A DNA stretch of 64,000 nt. Source: an uncultured Bacteroidales bacterium. GTDB lineage: Bacteria > Bacteroidota > Bacteroidia > Bacteroidales > Salinivirgaceae. The DNA is taken from NCBI GenBank assembly GCA_937981765.1, contig CALJOM010000001.1, positions 29,778 to 93,777 on the forward strand. The letters are read 5' to 3'. Every line of letters begins with the position of its first letter. Within the stretch, counting starts at the first letter, position 1. The notes under the pieces were generated by a model. It saw nothing but the letters and a program-made list of their open reading frames with translations, searched no databases and had not been told where the DNA came from. Of this stretch, positions 36,895 to 45,480 are shown one piece after another. The position numbers and the translations under genes are program-made.

Positions 36895-37427
36895 TGCTGG
36901 AGTTATTTCGAAAACGTCAAAGCGACAGGGCTTATGAAACCCGTCCTGTTGAATCGGAGAAAATCGAACGAATACTTGAAGCAGCACGTTTAGCTCCTTC
37001 GGCCTGTAATGCCCAACCCTGGAAATTTATTGTTGTAACCGATCCGGAAATTAAAAATCAACTAGCTGATGCAACTTCCGCCAAACTTTTGGGCATGAAT
37101 CACTGGACTAAGCAAGCTCCGGTGCATATTGTGGTGGTGGAGGAGAGTGCCAACCTAACAAGCAACCTAGGGAGTTTTGTTAAACGCCGTTATTTTCCAT
37201 TAATCGACATTGGCATTGCTGCCGAACACATTTGCCTTCAGGCGGCCTATGAGGGACTTGGAACCTGCATGATTGGCTGGTTTAACGAAAAAAAAGTTAG
37301 GCAACTGCTCCAAATTCCAAGGGATAAACGTCCTCAACTAATAATAACTCTCGGATATCCAGCAGGCGAAACGCGGCAAAAAGTACGTAAATCTATCGAG
37401 CAGATTGTTTCTTACAATCGTTATTAA
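36894..37427 (+). CDS. Nitroreductase-family FMN oxidoreductase
   Basis: This 177-residue flavoprotein of the nitroreductase superfamily probably binds FMN as a dimer and uses NAD(P)H. The FMN-phosphate motif RQSDRAYETRPV, the SACNAQPWKF loop, and the late motif GLGTCMIGWF with LGYPAGE are present. The family reduces nitroaromatics, quinones, enones or flavins; the substrate is unknown. It overlaps mgsA by one base, suggesting a two-gene unit, possibly in reactive-carbonyl defence. It ends at a bidirectional terminator. Confidence 0.88.
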   Translation: MLELFRKRQSDRAYETRPVESEKIERILEAARLAPSACNAQPWKFIVVTDPEIKNQLADATSAKLLGMNHWTKQAPVHIVVVEESANLTSNLGSFVKRRYFPLIDIGIAAEHICLQAAYEGLGTCMIGWFNEKKVRQLLQIPRDKRPQLIITLGYPAGETRQKVRKSIEQIVSYNRY

Positions 37428-37430
37428 TTG

Positions 37431-37460
37431 AAAAGGGAGACCTCTAAGGCTCCCTTTATT
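37431..37460. terminator. Bidirectional terminator, nitroreductase / TonB-dependent receptor
   Basis: AAAGGGAG pairs with CTCCCTTT, with an inner CCT/AGG pairing around CTA, followed by TATTTCT. It separates convergent genes. Confidence 0.75.
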
Positions 37461-37461
37461 T

Positions 37462-39441
37462 CTAGAAACTATATCGAATGCGTCCCATAAACGAAATCCC
37501 GTGAGATGGTAGCGGACCATGCTGGCTAATATAAGGTGCTAGAAAATATACTTTTTCGTTCAAAAGGTTATTAACACCCAAGGTAAGTTCCAAATTATCG
37601 ACTAGGAACTTATCTATTCTAACATTGGTGTTAATAATTGCCTGGGGATTGTGTTTAGTTAGTACATCATTCCCATTATTATCTGCGTGGGTATAGCTGT
37701 AACGGGTTCCATAAATGGAAGCGTTGGCATTCCAGAAAACATTTTTTCGTATCTTGTAGCTAGCAAACAGCCCGATTTTATGTTTGGCAAATCCCAGAAA
37801 ATAATCCTTTTGAGATTTGATTCGATAGGTATAGATGGTATCGAATAATGGTTGATAGTAGGAATAGGTAATTCCACCGCTGAAATTCCCCAACGAAATT
37901 TTGTAATCGGCTTCAATACCTGCAGTGCCAAGTTTCCCAGCATTTTTGTAGGATCCAATTCCCGATGTATCACTGGAGTAGGTAATTATATCGTTAAACA
38001 ACGAATAAAAAGCATTGATTGTTAACCAAGAAAATCTTGTTAATTTGTACCCTATTTCTATTTCAAAATTGGTACTCTTTTCGGGATGAATTTTGGGTGT
38101 TCCTACCGGTTGACGGTTTATCAGGATCCCTCCAGGGATTCTGAACGCTTGGGCGGTTATTAGCTTAATATGTAATTTGTCGAAGGCTTTAGTAAGCCCT
38201 ATTCTTGGGACAAACGAGCCTCCGAATTCGTCGCTGTGATCGTAGCGACCGCCTAAAGTTAGATTAAAACTAGAAAATATAAAAACTCCTTGGGCAAATG
38301 CAGTAAAATTGTTAATTACTAAAACCTCTTTTCCATTCTGAAACGGCTCTTCATAGGCTGTCGGGTTGTCTGGAAGTGCCAATTGTTGGTTGTAGAAGCT
38401 TAGCCCTCCGTTTAAGGAGTTTTTATCGAAGATGTAGTCGACATTGATTCCTGCAGAACTTTTTTGTATATGTTTTTGATTGGAGTATAGCTTTTCAGGA
38501 ATGTCGGTGTTCCAAGGTTGCTGGAATTTATATTGTATCCATGGAGTTAGTTTTAAATTATCTATTGCCTCCATTGTATATTCCAGGTACCCAATACTGG
38601 TGTTAAAATCTTCTTTAATTACATAATCAGTAAAGTTGGTTCCCCATAGATCGATGTAATTTAGTTGATAGTTATCTATCAATCCATAGAATTTCAATCC
38701 TTTGTAATGGGCAGTGAGGTCTACAAAAATGGAGCGTATTGCAGAGCTGTCTTCCATGGAATTTGTGTTAAGGGAGTAGTCGGTAATTTTTTCCTGACTA
38801 CGGTTGCCAAGGTTGTAAGAGGCGTTGAGGTTTAGTTTAAAATCGTTTTTATTGATGCCCCCTCCTCCTGCAAAATTTAGGTGGGAATAGGTTTGTGTAA
38901 GCATCGACGATTGTAATGAGGCATATCCCGAATTATTTTTGTCGTGAGTAATAATGTTGATGACTCCCATGGAAGCATATCCACCATAAACAGCCGAACC
39001 GGGGCCTCGTATAATTTCAACACGTTCAATATTTTCCGGATTATAGCGATTTCCCAGTTGAGTGGTAGCAAACATGTCTTCGTTAACTTCCATTCCATTA
39101 ATTAGAAGCAGTACTTTTCCTTCGTTCGACCAAAGTCCTCTCATTCCTATTCCTACGACACCTTCTACATCTACACCAAAATCAACTCCGGGAACAAAAA
39201 TTCGCAGTAGTTCCAATAAATCGCGAGCTCCACTGTTTCGGATATCATCCTTTGAGATTACCGACACCACTCCCGGTGTTTCACGAATGGAGAGGGATTG
39301 TTTGGTTGCAACGGAAACTTCGATATTCATGAGTTCCTCTAACGACATGGAAAAAATTTCTTCGTCCGAAAGTTGTTGTGCCGTTAAAGTAACAGGTAGA
39401 AATAGCAAAATCATAGCGGATAGATGCAGAGCTTTTTTCAT
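37462..39441 (-). CDS. TonB-dependent outer-membrane receptor
   Basis: This 659-residue receptor has a signal peptide (1-21) and a short N-terminal SLEELMNIEVSVATKQ segment seen in siderophore/vitamin-type receptors. A plug domain (about 45-165) has GVVSVISKDDIRNSGARDL and the ERVEIIRGPGSAVYG signature, and a beta-barrel ends in the aromatic RYSF. It lacks the carboxypeptidase-like N-terminal domain of SusC proteins and has no SusD neighbour, which points to a siderophore, cobalamin or metal ligand rather than a glycan. The exact ligand is unknown. It stands as a single gene between terminators. Confidence 0.9.
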   Translation of the reverse strand: MKKALHLSAMILLFLPVTLTAQQLSDEEIFSMSLEELMNIEVSVATKQSLSIRETPGVVSVISKDDIRNSGARDLLELLRIFVPGVDFGVDVEGVVGIGMRGLWSNEGKVLLLINGMEVNEDMFATTQLGNRYNPENIERVEIIRGPGSAVYGGYASMGVINIITHDKNNSGYASLQSSMLTQTYSHLNFAGGGGINKNDFKLNLNASYNLGNRSQEKITDYSLNTNSMEDSSAIRSIFVDLTAHYKGLKFYGLIDNYQLNYIDLWGTNFTDYVIKEDFNTSIGYLEYTMEAIDNLKLTPWIQYKFQQPWNTDIPEKLYSNQKHIQKSSAGINVDYIFDKNSLNGGLSFYNQQLALPDNPTAYEEPFQNGKEVLVINNFTAFAQGVFIFSSFNLTLGGRYDHSDEFGGSFVPRIGLTKAFDKLHIKLITAQAFRIPGGILINRQPVGTPKIHPEKSTNFEIEIGYKLTRFSWLTINAFYSLFNDIITYSSDTSGIGSYKNAGKLGTAGIEADYKISLGNFSGGITYSYYQPLFDTIYTYRIKSQKDYFLGFAKHKIGLFASYKIRKNVFWNANASIYGTRYSYTHADNNGNDVLTKHNPQAIINTNVRIDKFLVDNLELTLGVNNLLNEKVYFLAPYISQHGPLPSHGISFMGRIRYSF

Positions 39442-39578
39442 GGTTATGAGTTTTTAGGGTTTCTGTTTTGGGTATCTAAGTTTAATATTTTTTTTCATTT
39501 CTCAAAATTTTGTGAATTTTTTAAGAGTTTGGGCGCGCTAAATTCAACCCAAAACAGTTTGGCCTCTAATGTGGATTT

Positions 39579-39618
39579 CTAAAAATAATCGGGATTAAAA
39601 CTTTTCCAATCCCGATTT
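39579..39618 (-). terminator. Terminator of the DEAD-box helicase gene
   Basis: AATCGGGATT and AATCCCGATT form a perfect 10-bp stem with an 11-nt loop, followed on the minus strand by ATTTTTAG. Confidence 0.75.
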
Positions 39619-39665
39619 ATGCTATCAAATCTCAAGCTTTAGCAATTGCTGTGGTGCTGTGTTTG

Positions 39666-41321
39666 TTATTTTTTTTTGAGAGATTCTGCATACACGTTGA
39701 TTCCGCTGAAAGTTATTCCGTTGAGTGCGTTGGCAACTTCCTCTAAGTGATTTTGTGAGACTTCGAATATTGTAAATTTATCATCAATCTCAATCTTACC
39801 GAAATGAATATCGCGGTTGCGTGTGCGATCGTTAATGATGCCGATTAGTTTAGTAGGTTTAAGACCATGATTTTTCCCAATATTGATCTTCAATTTTGCA
39901 TAACCTTTCTTTCCGGATCTTGCTGGTTGCTGGTCCAGGTTTCGGGAATTCTGTGTCTTTTCTTTTTTATATGGTGTGCTTTTCGATGTAGATTCTTTGT
40001 AGATATTTAAATCGGGAGCATTTTTATAATATTCGAGAAAACGATTGAATTCAACGGAAACAAAGTGCTGAATTAGTTCATCGCGGTCGAGCCATTGAAG
40101 TTTTTTATAGATAACCTCTAGGTATGGAGCAACTTCAGGAATAACAGTAACTTTTTCAACTTTATCAATGAGGTTGAAGAGTTGTTTTTCGCAGATTTGC
40201 TTTCCTGTGGGAACTGGCTTTCGCAGAATGTTCTTTTTCAGCATATTTTCGATAGTGCGAAGTTTGCCTTGCTCTTTGGAGTGTATGATTGAGATTGATA
40301 TTCCACTACGACCGGCACGTCCTGTTCTTCCACTGCGATGGATATAAACCTCGGGATCGTCGGGAAGACTGTAGTTGATAATATGGGTGATATTTTCTAC
40401 ATCAATCCCACGAGCTGCAACATCAGTAGCTACAAGTAGCTGAAGGTGGTGTGTTCTGAAACGCAACATTACTTGGTCGCGTTGCGCTTGACTTAGGTCT
40501 CCGTGAAGGGCATCAGCATTGTATCCGTCGTTAATTAAGTTTTCGGCAATTTCTTTGGTTTCCTGGCGGGTGCGACAGAAAATTATCCCATAGATATCGG
40601 GGTTCATGTCGCAAATTCGTTTTAATGCAGCATATTTGTCTTTGGCATGAACTAAATAGTATTCGTGCTGAACGTTTTCGGCACCGGTATTTTTTCTTCC
40701 CACAGCAATTTCTATGGGGTTTTTCATGTATTTTTGGGATATACGTGCAATTTCGGGAGGCATGGTTGCCGAAAAAAGCCAAATTTGCTTCTGAGCGGGT
40801 GTTGCAGCTAGAATGGTATCAATGTCTTCGATAAATCCCATATTGAGCATCTCGTCGGCTTCATCGAGAATAACACGCTCAACGCTAGCCAGATTCAGAG
40901 CTTTACGCTTAATCAAGTCGATAACTCTGCCAGGGGTTCCTACTACTATGTGGCAACCTCTTTTTAGCTGTTGTATTTGTGCTACAATGTTAGCTCCGCC
41001 ATAAACGGCAGCGATGTTGAGGTCTTTAACATAGTAGGCAAAGTTTTCAAGATCGCGGGTTATTTGCAGGCAGAGTTCGCGTGTAGGGCAGAGAATCAGG
41101 GTTTGAACCTGAAGTAGGTTGCTGTCTGTAAGTTCTATGGCTGGAAGCCCGAATGCTGCTGTTTTCCCGGTACCTGTTTGGGCAAGGCCAATTACGTCGG
41201 TACGATTGTTTATCAGTACCGGAATAGTTTCGGCCTGGATAGGTGTGGGTTTTTCAAAACCTAGTTTTTTAATTCCTTCAAGAATTTCCGGACTCAAGTT
41301 GGTTTCCAGAAATGATTCCAT
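39666..41321 (-). CDS. DEAD-box ATP-dependent RNA helicase (DeaD/CsdA-like)
   Basis: This 551-residue RNA helicase has a Q motif (GFEKPTPIQ), motif I AQTGTGKT, motif II DEAD, motif III SAT, and motif VI HRSGRTGRAGRSG. A C-terminal DbpA/CsdA-type RNA-binding domain (about 465-548, KGYAKLKINIGKNHGL onward) follows a basic linker. This domain set fits helicases that remodel rRNA in 50S assembly or act in the cold. The 271 nt upstream hold no other gene and could contain a long leader, as in cold-inducible helicases, but no motif confirms this. Confidence 0.93.
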   Translation of the reverse strand: MESFLETNLSPEILEGIKKLGFEKPTPIQAETIPVLINNRTDVIGLAQTGTGKTAAFGLPAIELTDSNLLQVQTLILCPTRELCLQITRDLENFAYYVKDLNIAAVYGGANIVAQIQQLKRGCHIVVGTPGRVIDLIKRKALNLASVERVILDEADEMLNMGFIEDIDTILAATPAQKQIWLFSATMPPEIARISQKYMKNPIEIAVGRKNTGAENVQHEYYLVHAKDKYAALKRICDMNPDIYGIIFCRTRQETKEIAENLINDGYNADALHGDLSQAQRDQVMLRFRTHHLQLLVATDVAARGIDVENITHIINYSLPDDPEVYIHRSGRTGRAGRSGISISIIHSKEQGKLRTIENMLKKNILRKPVPTGKQICEKQLFNLIDKVEKVTVIPEVAPYLEVIYKKLQWLDRDELIQHFVSVEFNRFLEYYKNAPDLNIYKESTSKSTPYKKEKTQNSRNLDQQPARSGKKGYAKLKINIGKNHGLKPTKLIGIINDRTRNRDIHFGKIEIDDKFTIFEVSQNHLEEVANALNGITFSGINVYAESLKKK

Positions 41322-41592
41322 AATTTTTCAATTTTTGTGGTTAATAACTGATTTTCCACTAATTATGACAAATCCGGAATCATATATGTGTTTCTCCCGA
41401 AAATTATCCGAATCTTTCAGAATTCAGTGGCTATTGAACGTTTCCTCCAAATTCGGAGAAAAAAGTACGTGGCTTGTTAGCAATAATAAGACCAAATTTG
41501 CTCTATGGCATGATTTCGCAATATTTTATTCTAATTGACTATGTAGATTAGGGATTAAAGTGTTGATTTTAAAATGCTTATTGAGTTTTGTG

Positions 41593-43656
41593 CTAGAAAG
41601 TAATTTTTAATTTGAATGCTATTTGACTTCGGGTGTTTCCTTCAATTCGGTCGTTACCGGAACTGAGTTCCCATACATCCTGGTAAATGGTTTGTGACCA
41701 TTTGGCATAGAGAATTGCGTTGGGGGTAATTTGCCATTTTGCTACCAGATAATACCGGGATCCGATGCCGGAGAATGCAGGTACGGAGAATGCGTAAAGT
41801 ACATCTTTTTCATAGGTATAAATTCGTGCATCCCACGAATCTACGTTAAATATGACGTATCGGGCAGATATTCGCAACGGAAGGGTTGTGAAATTGTAGG
41901 TCATTTCGTGATACATTAACCACCCGTTTTTTTCTCTGCTAAAGTTTTTAAAAATGGTTGTAGCAAGCCGTGTTTGGGATGACCATGATTTGGAATAGCG
42001 GATGTCTGCCTGAAAATGAAGGCGAGTTGTTTTTTCGTCGCCGATGAGGTATTCGGGCAGGGTATCGTTGGTAATGTTTCGTTTGGTTTCTTTAATGCGT
42101 AATCGCGACGATATTCTCAGGTTTCTGTTTGGGCTCCATTGTGCATCGACCATATAGTCGTATGCCGGGGAAGGGGTGTATCGGCGGTATGTCATCCATG
42201 GATAGCTGAATAGATCGGCATAGGCGTTGATATCAACACGTGGAATAGGACTAAGCAAAATACCTGCATAAAAGCCGCGTTCGTTTGCTCCATTGGAGGA
42301 TTCACCAAATGCAATTGCTTTTGGGCTGAAATATTCGGCCGAATAGTCACGGTAGTGAAACGCTAGCTGTACCAGATCGTTGGTGCGAATTTGCAACCCT
42401 TGCATGAAAGCAGTGTTGCCGTTTTTATCTACGGCAGCTTCTCCCCAGAAAATATATCGCCGGAAGATGTATTGATAATCGATGGAGGAGTTTATGAAAT
42501 TTTTGGTTTTTGGTTCATGGATTCGGTAGAGATCTGCGCGACGCATTAACATTTTACCGTATTGGAGTGTATAAAAATTTGCGCCAATCCTTAAATGGTC
42601 GGTTCGTAGAGTAACGTTACCTCCTACAACGGTTTCCGTGCCCTGATTTCGATAGGCGAGTTCGGTGTTCGTTCGGTGCAATCCTGTTTCGGCTATTGTT
42701 GAGTAATACGAAATGTTTTCAATAGTATTGGTTTGAAGATTGACATCAATGGGAGTATGAGCAGCAAAGAGTATGGCCGATAGGTTTCGGTATCGAAACG
42801 AGGCTGCAAATCCTCGTAGAAAGCCATATTCTGTGGCGCTGGAGTATCGTCGAATTCGGGTTGTGTTTTGCTTTATGGTTAAGGCTTGGCTGCTTTTGCC
42901 TGAATAAAATCCGGACCCCATTGTCAATCCATTACCGAGGTTTACGGTGTAATCTCCTACGGCTATTTCGTTAACAATTCTGTTGAGCTTTAGATAGGCA
43001 TGAGCTGAATAAAAGTCAAAGCCATCCTTTCGATTGCCTGAAAAGAACTCTTCTCCGGGATCTTTCTCCATGGTGACTCCGGCTGAGAAGTTTTGGACTT
43101 TGGTCACTCGGTAGCGGGCATAAATTTTTTCGGGACTTCCCGGATAGGCAGGTGGTTTATCGTTTTTGGGTTTGTAACCGTCGGCTTTTTCGATGGTGCG
43201 GCGCACTTCGCTTAAAATTTCATGTTTAGGGTTTCGGATAAGTTGGTAGAGTGATGGTTTTGTTTCTGGAATTTCTGTGGTTACAAAATAGCTTAATCTC
43301 TCCAGGTCTTCAGGGGTGAATTCTGGAATCATAGAGAGTTCGGAGAGTGTTTGTATTGCACCAAACTGTCGGCGGTATTTTAAAATGATGTTTTTCTGAA
43401 ATTCGGTTATCAGTTTTAGTTCTACCAGAATGTCTATGGTGGGGTCGTTAAGAGATATGGGGTTTTCTGAAAGGTTTTGGAGTTCTTCTGCCATTACTGC
43501 AATCTCGTCTTCCGAGAGGTCGTTTTCGGTCCAAATCTCAGACATTTGTTCAATAATGGATTGAACAGGGTCGTCGGTTTGCCCGAATGTTGCGATTGTA
43601 GGGAGCAGCCAGAGCAGAAGCAGCCAAGGTAGAATTTTTATGGTTTTGAATTTCAT
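41593..43656 (-). CDS. Outer-membrane beta-barrel protein with N-terminal helix-hairpin-helix domain
   Basis: This 687-residue exported protein has a signal peptide (1-26). A ComEA-like helix-hairpin-helix region follows (about 60-130, containing ITEFQKNIILKYRRQFG and TLSELSMIPEF). The rest is a long beta-rich barrel of aromatic strands ending in IAFKLKITF. The HhH motif normally binds DNA backbones; placed at the surface or periplasmic side of a barrel, it suggests binding of DNA or of another protein, but this is unproven. The start at 43656 is preferred over 43677 because it directly begins the signal peptide. It sits 45 nt downstream of a second outer-membrane protein gene. Confidence 0.72.
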   Translation of the reverse strand: MKFKTIKILPWLLLLWLLPTIATFGQTDDPVQSIIEQMSEIWTENDLSEDEIAVMAEELQNLSENPISLNDPTIDILVELKLITEFQKNIILKYRRQFGAIQTLSELSMIPEFTPEDLERLSYFVTTEIPETKPSLYQLIRNPKHEILSEVRRTIEKADGYKPKNDKPPAYPGSPEKIYARYRVTKVQNFSAGVTMEKDPGEEFFSGNRKDGFDFYSAHAYLKLNRIVNEIAVGDYTVNLGNGLTMGSGFYSGKSSQALTIKQNTTRIRRYSSATEYGFLRGFAASFRYRNLSAILFAAHTPIDVNLQTNTIENISYYSTIAETGLHRTNTELAYRNQGTETVVGGNVTLRTDHLRIGANFYTLQYGKMLMRRADLYRIHEPKTKNFINSSIDYQYIFRRYIFWGEAAVDKNGNTAFMQGLQIRTNDLVQLAFHYRDYSAEYFSPKAIAFGESSNGANERGFYAGILLSPIPRVDINAYADLFSYPWMTYRRYTPSPAYDYMVDAQWSPNRNLRISSRLRIKETKRNITNDTLPEYLIGDEKTTRLHFQADIRYSKSWSSQTRLATTIFKNFSREKNGWLMYHEMTYNFTTLPLRISARYVIFNVDSWDARIYTYEKDVLYAFSVPAFSGIGSRYYLVAKWQITPNAILYAKWSQTIYQDVWELSSGNDRIEGNTRSQIAFKLKITF

Positions 43657-43701
43657 AGTTCCAAAATCTTCACGCATGATTTCTTAATAGGTCTAGTGGG
43701 G

Positions 43702-44526
43702 TTAAAAGTACCTGCCCAGCGAAAAATGGGGTGTTAGGCCTAATAAGTTATGATAGTCAGCCGCCAGATTGATTCGGTACGATTGGCTTAAAAATCCCAA
43801 GCCTATGCTTAAAGTTTTGGGAGTGTGGTTATATCCGGCCTGAAGGGTAAAATTTCGGGAGAGTTCTAAATCTACTCCAGCTCGAAAGGATGTTTTGTAG
43901 TTAAGTTGCTGCACTAGTTCAAGGAGCAGAGTTGCTTGTTCAATTGGGGTATAGGCAATTCCTGTGCGGATGGCTGCTAGTGGCTTTTCTTGAATATCAT
44001 CTACCGGTTTGGATAGGTTGGGGTTATAGATATGTACTCCCCACTGGAGTGGCGGTGTGATTTTGTAGGAAAAACCAACTTCAGCTATCAATTGGTTGTA
44101 GTTTTCATAAGGTTCGGAGAGTGATGTTCGTAACCAATTGATCTGAACTCCTCCGCTGAATTTTTCTGATAGTTTTAATGCATAGGCTAAACCTAATTTA
44201 CTTTCGTTGTAATGTTCATAGCCAAAGAAGTTGAATTGTAGGGCTGTGTATCCTTTCAGCAATGGAGCCGCAGCAAATACCGAATAATTTCCAAACTCTT
44301 TGATTCTGTTAGGTATGGCTGAATAGGCTTCTACGTATAGTGAGTCAAACAGGGTTAAATGTGCCTGATTTTGATAGTATCCTGCTTTGGGATATGCTAT
44401 CACTGCCGAGCTCAATCCTGCCGAGTAGGCTCCACCTTGTTGAAGATGGTTGGTAGACTTTGCGTTAAGTGAAACCGACAATTGTAACGCTACCAGGAGG
44501 ATTTTTCGGTAATTTCCTTGCTTCAT
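43702..44526 (-). CDS. PorV/UPF0164-like outer-membrane beta-barrel protein
   Basis: This 274-residue protein has a signal peptide (1-22), a GGAYSAGLSSAVIAYP segment and alternating amphipathic strands ending in HFSLGRYF, as in PorV/PorQ/FadL-like small barrels of Bacteroidota. No enzymatic motif is seen. It is directly upstream of the HhH-barrel gene and probably in the same transcript. In type IX secretion, PorV-like proteins shuttle cargo, but no other type IX gene is in the window, so that link is only a possibility. Confidence 0.65.
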   Translation of the reverse strand: MKQGNYRKILLVALQLSVSLNAKSTNHLQQGGAYSAGLSSAVIAYPKAGYYQNQAHLTLFDSLYVEAYSAIPNRIKEFGNYSVFAAAPLLKGYTALQFNFFGYEHYNESKLGLAYALKLSEKFSGGVQINWLRTSLSEPYENYNQLIAEVGFSYKITPPLQWGVHIYNPNLSKPVDDIQEKPLAAIRTGIAYTPIEQATLLLELVQQLNYKTSFRAGVDLELSRNFTLQAGYNHTPKTLSIGLGFLSQSYRINLAADYHNLLGLTPHFSLGRYF

Positions 44527-44616
44527 CGGGTTGGTGCTTTAAGGGTCTGAATTACGATTATGCCACTAATCTAAATCTTTTTTTTCATTTTGCAAAATTC
44601 GGCTTTAAGTAAGCTC

Positions 44617-45459
44617 TTATTTGATTATGAGTTTAATTCCAGCTTTGGAAATGGTTGTGTATCGTTTTTTAAAAAGTCTGCCTATGGATTTTTTAAAAAG
44701 CTTTTTGCTCATACCGAAAGTAGAAAGAATTTCTCCGGGGGAGCTATGATCGCCGAAGGTCAGGAAATTTTCGGGCACTGCCTGGAGCATCGACATTATT
44801 TTTGCTTCGGTTTCTCGTTGTCAGGGTTCTCCTTGGGGGAATTGCGGTTAGGTCTATTTTCCCATCAGGGCGCCCTTTTAGAACATAGCCGTCCACAATA
44901 TCATAAATGTTCAAAGGCTGAGGGGGTATTGTTTTTATAAAGCATACCAAGGTAGCTTTGATTAAAAATGGCCATGTATCCAAGGGGAGTCTCACGCCAG
45001 ATTTTCTGGCTTACTTTTTCTCCTTCATTGAGTTGGATATCCTTGTTTTTCAGAAATTGGTCGATTTTTTCGGTAGCAGCCAGGCGGTTGGCGATGATAT
45101 CCAGATAGAGGGTAACCATTATCTTTTGGTTGGGTTGATGGTTGCTGGTAGCTTGATTTTTTGGGGAGCAGTAAGTGCTTCTTCAATCCCCAGTGGAGAA
45201 AATAGCCAAATGAGGTTTTGTCTATAACGGTTAGGGCTTTTGCTTGTCCCAGAAGGAGCATTGGTTTTTGAGTTGTTGCTGTTGGGAGGTTTTCGTTATC
45301 GTTGAATATAAAAAGTTCAATTTTATCGTCCGGTGTTAGGGTTGCGGTGACATATTTTTGTGGTAGCAGAACCTCGTTGTTTTCAAGGTCGGTGAGATAA
45401 AATCCGTCTGGTGAGATTCTTTATGCAGCAAGTTGCTGGATTTTTACTAAATAGTTCAT
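44617..45459 (-). pseudogene. Decayed CvfB-like S1/winged-helix RNA-binding protein gene
   Basis: All of a CvfB-type protein (S1-like domains plus winged helix, normally about 280 residues) can be traced, but in pieces. It runs from ATG 45459 (MNYLVKIQQLAA) to an in-frame TAA at 45423-45421. The same frame continues through the first S1-like domains (SFGYFLHWGLKKHLLLP). A shift near 45120-45160 leads to VTLYLDIIANRLAATEK. A second shift near 44925-44940 leads to GYVLKGRPDGKIDL. A third near 44825-44850 restores the original frame for the winged helix (FGDHSSPGEILSTFGMSKK) and stop at 44619. One nonsense and three same-direction shifts suggest a dead gene, or local sequencing error at homopolymers. 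recG lies 21 nt upstream. Confidence 0.8.
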
Positions 45460-45480
45460 TGGAATGAATTTTTTTTTAAG

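Noticed and set aside
41119-41538. 139-codon plus-strand frame over the DEAD-box gene start
   Set aside because: It is the shadow of the helicase coding region on the other strand with no family match.
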